Origin: Mycolicibacter algericus DSM 45454
GTDB taxonomy: Bacteria > Actinomycetota > Actinomycetes > Mycobacteriales > Mycobacteriaceae
NCBI RefSeq assembly: GCF_002086455.1
Contig: NZ_MVHC01000025.1
Coordinates: forward strand, 1-54,346
DNA length: 54,346 nucleotides
Direction of reading: 5' to 3'
Made by a program: the position numbers and the translations under genes. Below are positions 1 to 9,653 of this stretch, in pieces. The notes beneath the pieces were generated by a model. That model searched no databases. It was not told the DNA's origin and saw only the letters and a program-made list of their open reading frames with translations. Every line of letters starts with the position of its first letter. The first letter of the stretch is position 1.

Positions 1-81
1 GTGTCGTGCCCCATCGTCGCTTTCCACGGCGACGAAGACGACGTCGCGACCGCCGACAAGGTGGCCCCCTGGGCCGAAGAA
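1..81 (+). pseudogene. Thioesterase C-terminal fragment, inverted relative to its N-terminus
   Basis: Frame 1 of the plus strand from base 1 reads CPIVAFHGDEDDVATADK followed by VAPWAE. This is the segment around the catalytic aspartate of type II thioesterases (CPI.AF.GD.D pattern). It points toward the N-terminal fragment on the minus strand, and the two meet at about 70-81, sharing the bases that encode AE on one strand and FFG on the other. The plus frame stays open to 465, but residues past 81 do not resemble the family, so that longer frame is not a gene. The fragment continues leftwards out of the window. Confidence 0.55.
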
Positions 82-303
82 GGCGGCGCACTCGTCGGCC
101 GGCGGAGCCAGCTTCTCGCAGACCCGGTCGGCGAGGTCCTCGATACTGGTGAAGGCGCCGAGGTCGTGGTTACCGCCCTTGCCGGGGTACTGCACTCCGA
201 TGCGTTTGACGTCGGCGGTGAACGCTTTGGAGAAAGGAAGGTAGTACTGCGGCGATCCGCCGGCGTGCGGGAAGATGTAGAGCTTCGGCGTACGGTCAGT
301 CAC
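73..303 (-). pseudogene. Type II thioesterase (TesA/GrsT-like), N-terminal fragment
   Basis: Reading left from a GTG at 303, the protein opens with the thioesterase II signature LYIFPHAGGS and continues through VKRIGVQYPG to AAFFG. In this family the next residues form the nucleophile motif GHSMGG. Here homology stops at FFG (codons at 73-81) and the frame continues as unrelated residues to the window edge. The missing downstream part of the same family is read on the opposite strand at 1-81. Intact type II thioesterases release or edit acyl chains on polyketide or non-ribosomal peptide synthases; this one would lack its catalytic serine. It lies 35 bp downstream of the LipL-like gene in the same orientation. 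The family call is firm; whether the break is biological or an assembly fault is unknown. Confidence 0.7.
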
Positions 304-338
304 TCGCGCAACATTAGCGGTCGCCGTCGGTCGCCCCG

Positions 339-1604
339 CTACCCGATTGCCGCCGCCGCGTCGCCGAACGGGGCTCCCAGCAGCGGGACCGCGTCGATCC
401 CCCGCCGACGTCCACTCGCGACGGCGCGGCGGACCAGCGCGGCCACCCCGACGAACCCCGCATGATCCAGCGCGACGAACGGGGTCAGCAGCCGGTTGTG
501 CACGAATCCGAACGCCAGCCCGGTCGCCGGATCGGCCCAGCCCATCGAGCCGCCCAGCCCGACATGGCCGAAGCCGGGCATCACCTGGCCGAACGGGATC
601 GCGTGATAGCCGAGGTGGAAGGCCAGCGGAACGCCGACGGTGCGGTCCCATTCGAGGGTGCGCCGACCGGTCAGACCGTCCACCAGCCGGCGCGACAGGA
701 ACCGGGTGCCGTCGAGCTGCCCACCGTTGGCCAGCGCACCGTAGAGGCGCGCCAATCCCCGTGCGGTGGCCACACCGTTGAGCGAGGCCGCCTCGGTGTC
801 CAGGAACGGGACGTCGCCGCGCACGGTGTCCATCACCCCGGGGAAGTAGAACGCGCCGAATCCCCCGTACGGCAGCATGGCGGCCGCCTTGGGTGCCACG
901 AAGTCGACGATCGGGTTCCGCCGGCTGCGCTGCGGCATGATGATCTCCGCGGCGACGGTCGGGCAGGCAGCGGGCGGACGGCCCAGATGCAGGCCGTCGG
1001 TGTTCAGCGGCGCGGCCAGCTCGGCGCGAAACAGCTCACGCATGCCGGTACCGGTGACCGCCCGGGCCAGCCCGGACATCAGCCAGCCGTAGGTCAGCGC
1101 ATGATAGGCGGGCTTGCCGAATTCGCGTCCCGGCGCCGCGGCCGCCATCCGGGCCTCCATCGTGGTGTGGTCGAGTAGGTCCGCCCTGCTGGCGCCCTGC
1201 AGCTGGGTCAGCCCGACCCGGTGGCCCAGCAGCTGCCGGACGGTGATCCCGGACTTGCCGTTGGCGCCGAACTCCGGCCAGTACTGCGCGACCGGCACGT
1301 CGTAGTCGATCAGGCCCCGGTCAACCAGCCGGTGGATGACCGTCGATGCGGCACCCTTGGTCGCCGAGAACACCATGGCGCCGGTGTCGACCGACCAGGG
1401 CACCCGGCCCGCGCGGTCCGACCACCCGGTCCACACGTCGACGACCGGCCGGCCGTCCAGGTACACCGCCAGGGCGCCGCCGCCGTAACGGCGACCGGGG
1501 AACATCGCGGCGAAAGCGCGCACGGCACAGGCAAAGTTCGGGTCGGCCGCGCCGTGGACGTTCGCCGGAAGCGCGCTGCGGCGAGCGCCGGGATGCTGCG
1601 TCAT
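339..1604 (-). CDS. lipL: Beta-lactamase-family serine hydrolase / esterase (LipL-like)
   Basis: 421-residue serine hydrolase of the beta-lactamase / class C penicillin-binding-protein fold, the group of mycobacterial LipL (Rv1497) esterases. The catalytic SxxK is S80-A-T-K83 in VFSATKG. A candidate Tyr motif is HALTYGW, and a GHVGLGGS stretch near the C-terminus fits the third motif. No signal peptide is apparent. The ATG at 1604 starts 68 bp after meaB ends, and both run on the minus strand. Order mutA-mutB-meaB-lipL matches M. tuberculosis except that the mazEF4 pair I recall between mutB and meaB there is absent. Family members hydrolyse short acyl esters; the substrate here cannot be read from sequence. 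Confidence 0.85.
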   Translation of the reverse strand: MTQHPGARRSALPANVHGAADPNFACAVRAFAAMFPGRRYGGGALAVYLDGRPVVDVWTGWSDRAGRVPWSVDTGAMVFSATKGAASTVIHRLVDRGLIDYDVPVAQYWPEFGANGKSGITVRQLLGHRVGLTQLQGASRADLLDHTTMEARMAAAAPGREFGKPAYHALTYGWLMSGLARAVTGTGMRELFRAELAAPLNTDGLHLGRPPAACPTVAAEIIMPQRSRRNPIVDFVAPKAAAMLPYGGFGAFYFPGVMDTVRGDVPFLDTEAASLNGVATARGLARLYGALANGGQLDGTRFLSRRLVDGLTGRRTLEWDRTVGVPLAFHLGYHAIPFGQVMPGFGHVGLGGSMGWADPATGLAFGFVHNRLLTPFVALDHAGFVGVAALVRRAVASGRRRGIDAVPLLGAPFGDAAAAIG

Positions 1605-1672
1605 GGCTGGGAATCTACCTCGCGGCCGGCGCGCATAAGCCGTGTTACCGCGCGAGTCGGGGCCCGAGCCGG

Positions 1673-2677
1673 CTAATGCCAGATGGCGTCGAGGATTCGC
1701 TGGGCGGCCAGCGCGGGGGTCAGATCACCGCTGAGCACCTGCCGTTCGGCCTCGGCGCGCACCGCGCGCACCGCCGGGTCCGACAGCGCCCGTTCCAGCA
1801 CCGCGTCGGCCACCAGCTGCCGGGTCCAGTCCACCTGCTGGGCGCGGCGCCGGGATTCGAATTCGCCGGCGTCGATCAAGGTCTGCCGGTGCCGCTCGAT
1901 GGCATCCCAGACTTCCGCCAGCCCGCTGCCCTCGACCGCGCTCATCGTCAGAACCGGTGGCCGCCACAGGGTTTCACGCGGATAGATGAGCCGGATCGCG
2001 GCCGACAGCTCTCGCGCGGCCAGCCGCGCCTCGGCGAGATGCTCGCCGTCGGCCTTGTTGACCACCACGAGGTCGGCTAGCTCCAGCACACCCTTCTTGA
2101 TGCCCTGCAACTGATCGCCGGTACGGGCCAGCGTCAAGAAGACGAAGGTGTCGACCATGCCCGCGACCGTCACCTCGGACTGGCCGACGCCGACGGTCTC
2201 GATGAGGATCACGTCGAAGCCGGCGGCCTCCAGCAGCACCACGGTCTCGCGGGTGGCCTTGGCGACGCCGCCCAGGGTGCCCGACGTCGGCGACGGGCGG
2301 ATATAGGCGTCCGGGTGTGCCGCCAGCCGCTGCATCCGGGTCTTGTCGCCCAGGATCGAACCGCCGGTGCGCGTCGAGGACGGGTCGACCGCAAGCACCG
2401 CGACCCGGTGGCCGCGCTCGATGAGATGCATTCCGAGCGCCTCGATCGTCGTCGACTTGCCGACCCCGGGAACTCCGGTGATCCCCACCCGCCGGGCTGT
2501 CGAGCCGGGGTCCGCCTGCTGTCCGGGCGACAGCGCCAGCAGCAATTCCTGAGCCTGCTCGCGGTGATCGGCGCGGGTGGACTCGACCAGTGTGATGGCC
2601 CGCGGCAGCACGGATCGATCACCGGCGCGCACCGCGGCCGCCAAGTCGGCGACGCTGTCGCCCATGTTGTCAGCCAT
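1673..2677 (-). CDS. meaB: MeaB/ArgK-type methylmalonyl-CoA mutase chaperone GTPase
   Basis: 334-residue G3E-family GTPase that protects and loads adenosylcobalamin into methylmalonyl-CoA mutase. Walker A is GVPGVGKST (about residues 68-76). The MeaB-specific stretch VDPSSTRTGG follows, then ETVGVGQSE and the guanine-specificity motif NKAD. The length equals Rv1496. The ATG at 2677 directly abuts the mutB stop (TAG at 2680-2678), so the gene is translationally coupled to the mutase it serves. Confidence 0.95.
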   Translation of the reverse strand: MADNMGDSVADLAAAVRAGDRSVLPRAITLVESTRADHREQAQELLLALSPGQQADPGSTARRVGITGVPGVGKSTTIEALGMHLIERGHRVAVLAVDPSSTRTGGSILGDKTRMQRLAAHPDAYIRPSPTSGTLGGVAKATRETVVLLEAAGFDVILIETVGVGQSEVTVAGMVDTFVFLTLARTGDQLQGIKKGVLELADLVVVNKADGEHLAEARLAARELSAAIRLIYPRETLWRPPVLTMSAVEGSGLAEVWDAIERHRQTLIDAGEFESRRRAQQVDWTRQLVADAVLERALSDPAVRAVRAEAERQVLSGDLTPALAAQRILDAIWH

Positions 2678-4996
<2,319 letters not shown>

Positions 4997-5001
4997 GGTT
5001 C

Positions 5002-6969
5002 TCAAGCCCCCAATCGGGTAAGTAGGTCCGACAACGCCTGCACCGCATCAATTTTCATGGTCAGGTAGTCGTCCGGCTTCGGGTCGGGGTCGGCGTTGGC
5101 CGCCAGTGCTTTCGCCGGTCCTGCCAGGTAGACCCGCTCGATCCCGGCGGAGCGGGCGGCTGCGATGATCCCGGCGGCTTCGGCGCCGTACCGGGCGTCG
5201 CTGCCACACACCACCGCCACGGTCGGCGACCCGGCCGGCAAGCCGGCGCGTTCCACTGCCGCTGCCAATCCGTCGGCGTCCACCGTGCCGGGGTTGACCA
5301 CGTCGATGCCGCCGGAGGCCAGCAGGTTGGCGGCAAACGTCGTCCGGACGTTGTGCTCCGCCATCGGGCCCAGCGGCAACAGCAGCACCTGCGGCCGGGC
5401 GCCGGTGCGGGCCAGGTACGCGTCGGAGCGGTCGCGCAGCGCCTCGAACTGCGCGGCGTAGCGTCGCAATCCCGGCTGGGTGGCCTCGGTCGCCGATGGC
5501 GGCAACGGCGGCTCGGCCAGGTTGGGGTACTCGTTGACCCCGGTGATCGCGTTGCGCCGGTGCGCGATGTCCTCGGCCCGGGCCGCGGCGACGCCGGCGA
5601 TCCGCTCGGCGATGTGTTCGCGGGCGGCTTCGAATCCCCCGAGCGCCTCGATCTCCTGGAACTGCCGCCACGCCTGTTGCGCCAGCTGCTCGGTGAGATC
5701 CTCGACGAACCAGGAGCCGCCGGCCGGGTCCAGCACCTGGCCCAGGTGCGATTCCTCGAGCAGCAGCAGCTGGGTGTTGCGGGCGATGCGCCGGGAGAAG
5801 GCGGCCGAGGCGCCGGGCTGGCCGCCGTTGATGGCGCTGTCGAACGGCCACACCAGGACGGTGTCCGCGCCGCCCACGCCCGCCCCGAACGCGGCCAGCG
5901 TGGTCCGCAGCATGTTCACCCACGGGTCGCGTTGCGTCATCATCGCCAACGATGTCTCGGCATGGACGACGGCGGCGCCGGCCTCCGGCGCCCCGGCCAC
6001 CTCGGCCACCCGCGCCCACAGCTGGCGCGCCGCCCGGATTTTGGCGATCGTCATGAACTGGTCGTCGTCGGCGGCGAGCCGGAAACCGATCTGACCGATG
6101 GCGTCGGCGATCGGCAGGCCGGCGTCGGTGAGCGCCCGCAGGTAGGCAACCGCGGCCGCCAGGCCGGCGGCCAATTCGCCGGCCGCACCGGCGCCCAGGT
6201 TGTGCACCGCCGGCCCGTTGACGGCGATCGCGCGGACACCGCGGTTGCCGGCGGTGCGCGCCGCCACGGCGACCACCTCGTCGATCGCCGGAGCCGGCAC
6301 CCCGGTCAGGGCGGCGATCAGCGGGTCGGCGCCCAGATCCAGCGACAGGTTGGCACGGTTGTCCGGGTCGAGACCGTCGACCAGCGCCAGCATGGTGTCG
6401 GCCGCGGCGGTGTAGTCACCGGCTCCGGCGCCATCGAGGAGCACCGGGACCAACTGCAGGTAGACGTCGTCGAAGACCCGCCGCAGCTCATCGGCCGGAA
6501 CGCCGCCGGGCCTATGCGGTGGTCCCAGCTTCGCCTCTCCTTCGTCGAGGCTCGCTGAACCACCGTCGCCGACCCGCACCACCAGCGCGCTGACCCCTTC
6601 GGTCAGGGCGCCCAGCACCACACCGTTGACGTCGGCCCCCGTCGCCGGCCCGTTGCCGGGGAAACGCTCGGCGACCTTCCAGCCGCTGTTGACGTCGCGC
6701 AGCGCGTCGGCGCCGCGCACGTAGGGCCACCGGCCGGGCAGCGGCTGCTCCGGCAGCGCATCGAAGCCGGTGTAGAGCGCCCGGATCGCGAAGCCGTCCG
6801 GCCCCGCTACCGGGGTGTCCAACAGCCGCTCGGGCTCGCCGCCGGTCTCGGAGTCGATATCGGCCGGTTCGCGGCGCGAGCTCTTGGCCAGCACCCCGGC
6901 CACCGCGGCACGCCAGCGGGCCCGGGCTTCCTCCATGCCGGCGGGTTCTGCGGACACGTCGATGGACAC
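5002..6969 (-). CDS. mutA: Methylmalonyl-CoA mutase, small subunit
   Basis: Non-catalytic beta subunit of the heterodimeric mutase. GTG start at 6969 with GGAG 7 nt upstream; the first residues MSIDV match the M. tuberculosis start. It is 655 residues against about 615 for Rv1492. Part of the excess is an in-frame insert GSASLDEGEAKLGPPHR at residues 136-152, between VRVGDG and PGGVPADEL, where the M. tuberculosis protein runs directly from VGESG to VAPDRL. That insert is encoded by a palindromic repeat that also occurs inside ctpI (see 6512-6564). The B12-type C-terminal domain lacks the DxHxxG motif, as is normal for this subunit. First gene of mutA-mutB-meaB. Confidence 0.95.
   Translation of the reverse strand: MSIDVSAEPAGMEEARARWRAAVAGVLAKSSRREPADIDSETGGEPERLLDTPVAGPDGFAIRALYTGFDALPEQPLPGRWPYVRGADALRDVNSGWKVAERFPGNGPATGADVNGVVLGALTEGVSALVVRVGDGGSASLDEGEAKLGPPHRPGGVPADELRRVFDDVYLQLVPVLLDGAGAGDYTAAADTMLALVDGLDPDNRANLSLDLGADPLIAALTGVPAPAIDEVVAVAARTAGNRGVRAIAVNGPAVHNLGAGAAGELAAGLAAAVAYLRALTDAGLPIADAIGQIGFRLAADDDQFMTIAKIRAARQLWARVAEVAGAPEAGAAVVHAETSLAMMTQRDPWVNMLRTTLAAFGAGVGGADTVLVWPFDSAINGGQPGASAAFSRRIARNTQLLLLEESHLGQVLDPAGGSWFVEDLTEQLAQQAWRQFQEIEALGGFEAAREHIAERIAGVAAARAEDIAHRRNAITGVNEYPNLAEPPLPPSATEATQPGLRRYAAQFEALRDRSDAYLARTGARPQVLLLPLGPMAEHNVRTTFAANLLASGGIDVVNPGTVDADGLAAAVERAGLPAGSPTVAVVCGSDARYGAEAAGIIAAARSAGIERVYLAGPAKALAANADPDPKPDDYLTMKIDAVQALSDLLTRLGA
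6512..6564 (-). repeat. In-frame palindromic repeat, copy 1 (inside mutA)
   Basis: 53 bp, read on the minus strand (the mutA sense). A 47-bp core (6518-6564) differs from the ctpI core by one base, and the outer 6 bases (gcat plus two) differ at two. It is an imperfect inverted repeat with arm blocks GGTGGT/ACCACC, CAGC/GCTG and GCCTC/GAGGC around a short loop. It is translated as GGSASLDEGEAKLGPPH in the same frame as in ctpI. Only these two copies were noticed in the window by eye. Confidence 0.85.
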
Positions 6970-6984
6970 CGGCGACTCCTGTTA

Positions 6985-6998
6985 TTACTCGTGAGTAA
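6985..6998. promoter_or_regulatory. Palindrome TTACTC-GT-GAGTAA upstream of mutA
   Basis: Perfect 6-bp arms with a 2-bp spacer, 16-29 bp upstream of the mutA GTG and just before its RBS. The size and symmetry fit a dimeric (for example TetR-type) operator controlling mutAB-meaB. The regulator is not in the window, and I cannot name it. The rest of 6970-7133, between divergent mutA and the TVP38 gene, shows nothing else clear. Confidence 0.45.
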
Positions 6999-7133
6999 CT
7001 GATGGATCGCTACTCGGCACGTGTTAACCAGGCTAAATGATGGCGCTCGACGGGTGCGGCGGAGGTGCGCCGGACGCCAAAACTGCCGTCGTGCGACGCA
7101 ATTCGTTAACCATCGGGCCGTACCCTGAGGGCC

Positions 7134-7904
7134 GTGAAGACCGCCGCGACCGGAATCCCGCAGGCGCTGCGCAGCGCCTGGCCGGCACTGGTGACCATCG
7201 CCCGCCAGGTGGCGGTGTGGCGATTGGCGTTGACCACGGCGGTGATCGTGACACTGGTCGCGGTGGCACTGTTGGTCCCGGTGCCCACCGCCGTGCAGTT
7301 GCGGGACTGGGCGCAGACGCTCGGCCCGTGGTTTCCGCTGGCGTTTCTGACCGCGCACACCGTGGTCACCGTGCTTCCGTTCCCCCGTACCGCCTTCACA
7401 CTCGCCGCCGGCCTGCTGTTCGGGCCCTGGCTGGGCATCGTGCTGGCGGTGTCGGCCAGCGCGCTGAGCGCCGTGACGGCGCTGATCCTGATGCGGGTGT
7501 TCGGTTGGCAGCTGAGCCGGGTGGTGCGTCATCCGCGGATGCACTCGCTGGACGCCCGGCTGCGCGAGCGCGGCTGGCCGGCGGTGGTGTCGCTGCGGTT
7601 GATTCCGGCGATCCCGTTCTCGGTGATCAACTATGCCGCCGGCGCGTCGGCGGTGCGATTGCTGCCGTACACGGTGGCCACCCTGATCGGGTTGCTACCG
7701 GGCACTGCCGCGGTGGTGGTGCTGGGCGACGCCCTCACCGGCGATGTGAGCCCGCAGCTGTTCGCCGTGTCGGCGTGCACGGCCGCGGTCGGGGTGGCAC
7801 TGCTGGTGTATGAAGTGCGCAGCCACCGCCGCCACCGGGGCGCATGCGATACCAGCGCCATCGCCGAGGCCGCCGAGGCCGCCGAGCCGGCAGTGACGTG
7901 CTGA
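7134..7904 (+). CDS. TVP38/TMEM64 (SNARE-associated, DedA-like) membrane protein, Rv1491c-like
   Basis: 256-residue integral membrane protein. Several hydrophobic segments surround the family signature RLIPAIPFSVINYAAG (about residues 150-165). The upstream re-entrant segment FPRTAFTLAAGLLFGPWLG (residues 84-102) has the family's F/G-rich pattern. The start is a GTG at 7134; no better start lies in the frame. Members are envelope proteins implicated in lipid scrambling or transport; the mycobacterial role is not established. It is divergent from mutA, as Rv1491c is in M. tuberculosis. The next gene starts 2 nt after its stop. Confidence 0.85.
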   Translation: MKTAATGIPQALRSAWPALVTIARQVAVWRLALTTAVIVTLVAVALLVPVPTAVQLRDWAQTLGPWFPLAFLTAHTVVTVLPFPRTAFTLAAGLLFGPWLGIVLAVSASALSAVTALILMRVFGWQLSRVVRHPRMHSLDARLRERGWPAVVSLRLIPAIPFSVINYAAGASAVRLLPYTVATLIGLLPGTAAVVVLGDALTGDVSPQLFAVSACTAAVGVALLVYEVRSHRRHRGACDTSAIAEAAEAAEPAVTC

Positions 7905-7906
7905 AC

Positions 7907-8383
7907 ATGTCCATCCTCGCCGAGGCCGCCAGCCGGCTCCTGCGATCGAGGCGGCTGACGCGGGCGCCGATCTGGCTGTACCGGGCACGCCTCGGCGGCC
8001 TGCTCGGGGGCCGGCTGCTGATGCTCGAGCACATCGGGCGCAACACCGGTGCGCGCCGCCACGTCGTGCTGGAGGTTCTCGAAGCCCGCGGCAATCCCGC
8101 TGACAGCTACGTCGTCGCCTCGGGTTTCGGGGACCGGGCCCAGTGGTTCCGCAACGTCACCGCCGACCCGCGGGTACGGGTCTACGCCGGCAGCCGGGCG
8201 CCCGCACCGGCGACCGCACGGGTATTGGATCAGCACGAGGCGGACCGGGTGCTGGGCGACTACATCGGGCGCCACCCCCGCAGCTGGGAGCAGTTCAGCG
8301 CGGTGCTCGAACGGACGTTGGGCACCCCGGTCAGCGCGACCGACACGGCGCTGCCGATGGTCGAGTTGCGGCTGGACCGATGA
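7907..8383 (+). CDS. Nitroreductase-family deazaflavin (F420)-dependent oxidoreductase (Ddn-like)
   Basis: 158 residues from ATG 7907 (MSILAEAASRLL). The longer frame from 7844 would overlap the upstream gene with arginine-rich residues that look non-coding. The motif IGRNTGARRHVVLEVLE and YVVASGFGDRAQWFRNVTADPRVRV match the F420-binding split-barrel family of Ddn/FDOR-B enzymes. These reduce quinones or nitro compounds with F420H2. The gene begins 2 nt after the TVP38 stop, so the two are probably cotranscribed. The substrate is unknown. Confidence 0.8.
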   Translation: MSILAEAASRLLRSRRLTRAPIWLYRARLGGLLGGRLLMLEHIGRNTGARRHVVLEVLEARGNPADSYVVASGFGDRAQWFRNVTADPRVRVYAGSRAPAPATARVLDQHEADRVLGDYIGRHPRSWEQFSAVLERTLGTPVSATDTALPMVELRLDR

Positions 8384-8508
8384 CCTGGCACGACGCGTCC
8401 TGGCAAATAACACGAAGGCCTCCCCAATCCGGCAACAATTCGGTGTAAACCGGCATCCGCACATCGAGAAAATGTGTAAGCCCCCGTTAAAGTATTCGTT
8501 GGTGTCAG

Positions 8509-8523
8509 GTGCCGGTACGGCAC
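8509..8523. promoter_or_regulatory. Perfect palindrome GTGCCG-GTA-CGGCAC upstream of the aquaporin gene
   Basis: 15-bp site with perfect 6-bp arms, ending 40 bp before the aquaporin ATG. The 180-bp gap 8384-8563 is otherwise AT-richer than the flanks and contains no gene. The site is a plausible operator; the regulator is unknown. Confidence 0.4.
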
Positions 8524-8563
8524 GAATTCGAGGGGTGCTCGACGGATCGAAGGGACCGAATCA

Positions 8564-9262
8564 ATGGCTGATCGCAACGCCGCGGTGCGCAAGTATTTGA
8601 CCGAAATGATCGGCACGTTCGTTTTCATGTTCGCGGTGATCGGCATCCTGCTCTCCGGAACCGAATGCCCCGCCGCCGTCGCGCTGGGCATCGGTGCTGT
8701 GCTGATGGTGATGGTGTACGCCAGTGGGCATATATCGGGAGGCCACCTGAACCCGGCGGTGTCGATCGCGGCCTATTTGCGGGGCGCGCTGCCATTGGGC
8801 GATCTCGGGCCCTACATCGTCGCCCAGTTGGTCGGCGCCCTCGCCGCATTCGGAGTGGGTTTCGGGTTGTGGCACGACAAGTACTCCCCCGGCACCCTTG
8901 ATCTGAGCGGGGCCGTCTGGCCGGCATTCCTGGCCGAATTGGTGTTCACCTTCGCGCTCTGCTACGTGGTGTTGCATACCGCAACCAGCAAAGACAGCGC
9001 CGGCAATAGCTTCTACGGTCTGGCGATCGGGTTCATCGTGACGGTCGGGGTGGTGGCGGTCGGCGCCATCTCCGGTGCCGCGTTCAACCCGGCCATCACC
9101 TTCGGGCTGATGCTGTCGGGCGTCTTCGCCTGGAAGTTCCTCTGGGTCTACCTGCTGGCCCAGGTGCTCGGCGCGGTGGTGGCCGCCTACGCCTACAAGG
9201 CCACCAGCCTCGACGAGCACACCGCCCACCGCCACGACCACACCGCGACCCGCAGGGGTTGA
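8564..9262 (+). CDS. MIP-family aquaporin / aquaglyceroporin
   Basis: 232-residue channel protein with six hydrophobic segments and two NPA boxes: GGHLNPAVSIA (NPA 63-65) and GAAFNPAITFG (NPA 175-177). The residue after the second NPA is isoleucine 178. Classical AqpZ and GlpF have arginine there (NPAR), the key residue of the selectivity filter. The pore is therefore of an unorthodox type, and substrate choice among water, glycerol and other small solutes cannot be read from sequence. The C-terminus is histidine-rich (HTAHRHDHTATRRG). I do not recall a counterpart in M. tuberculosis at this position. Confidence 0.9.
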   Translation: MADRNAAVRKYLTEMIGTFVFMFAVIGILLSGTECPAAVALGIGAVLMVMVYASGHISGGHLNPAVSIAAYLRGALPLGDLGPYIVAQLVGALAAFGVGFGLWHDKYSPGTLDLSGAVWPAFLAELVFTFALCYVVLHTATSKDSAGNSFYGLAIGFIVTVGVVAVGAISGAAFNPAITFGLMLSGVFAWKFLWVYLLAQVLGAVVAAYAYKATSLDEHTAHRHDHTATRRG

Positions 9263-9269
9263 CGACTCG

Positions 9270-9653
9270 TTACGGCTCCAGGGCCCGTACGCCGCTGCTC
9301 GCGGTGTGCGGGCCCTGCACCGTCATGACGGCGAACACGGCCAGCAGCAGCACCGCTGGAACGATGTTCGCCGCGCGATTGCGTACCCGCAGCTGGATGC
9401 CGAGCGCCCCGGCGAAATACGCCGTCAGCATCGCGGTGGTGGCGCGGGCGACACCCGGGAAGCGGAACACCGATCCCAGTCCCAGCGCGGCGGCGGCCTT
9501 GGCCACCGGAACGGCCCAACGGATCTGGGGCGGGATGCGCATGGCATCCATGTTCTTGGCGACATAGGGCACCGGGATCGCCGATGCCACCGCATCACCC
9601 GCGAGGAACGCGGCCAGCGCCGCGTAGGTGGGCCTGGCGGTCAGCGCGCTCAC
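9270..9653 (-). CDS. DoxX-like small membrane protein
   Basis: 127 residues with four hydrophobic segments. The pattern RWAVPVAKAAAALGLGSVFR followed by a second helix AMLTAYFAGALGIQLR fits the DoxX/DoxD-like family. ATG 9653 overlaps the stop of the SPFH gene by 4 nt (ATGA), so it is translationally coupled. Function unknown; DoxX-type proteins in mycobacteria have been linked to redox complexes, which is only a hint here. Confidence 0.65.
   Translation of the reverse strand: MSALTARPTYAALAAFLAGDAVASAIPVPYVAKNMDAMRIPPQIRWAVPVAKAAAALGLGSVFRFPGVARATTAMLTAYFAGALGIQLRVRNRAANIVPAVLLLAVFAVMTVQGPHTASSGVRALEP

Noticed and set aside
1..465. Plus-strand frame as a full gene
   Set aside because: Only bases 1-81 resemble a protein family; the rest is opposite the minus-strand thioesterase and the LipL-like gene.
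7844..7906. Upstream start for the F420-type oxidoreductase
   Set aside because: The added residues are an arginine-rich read-through of the TVP38 gene in another frame.
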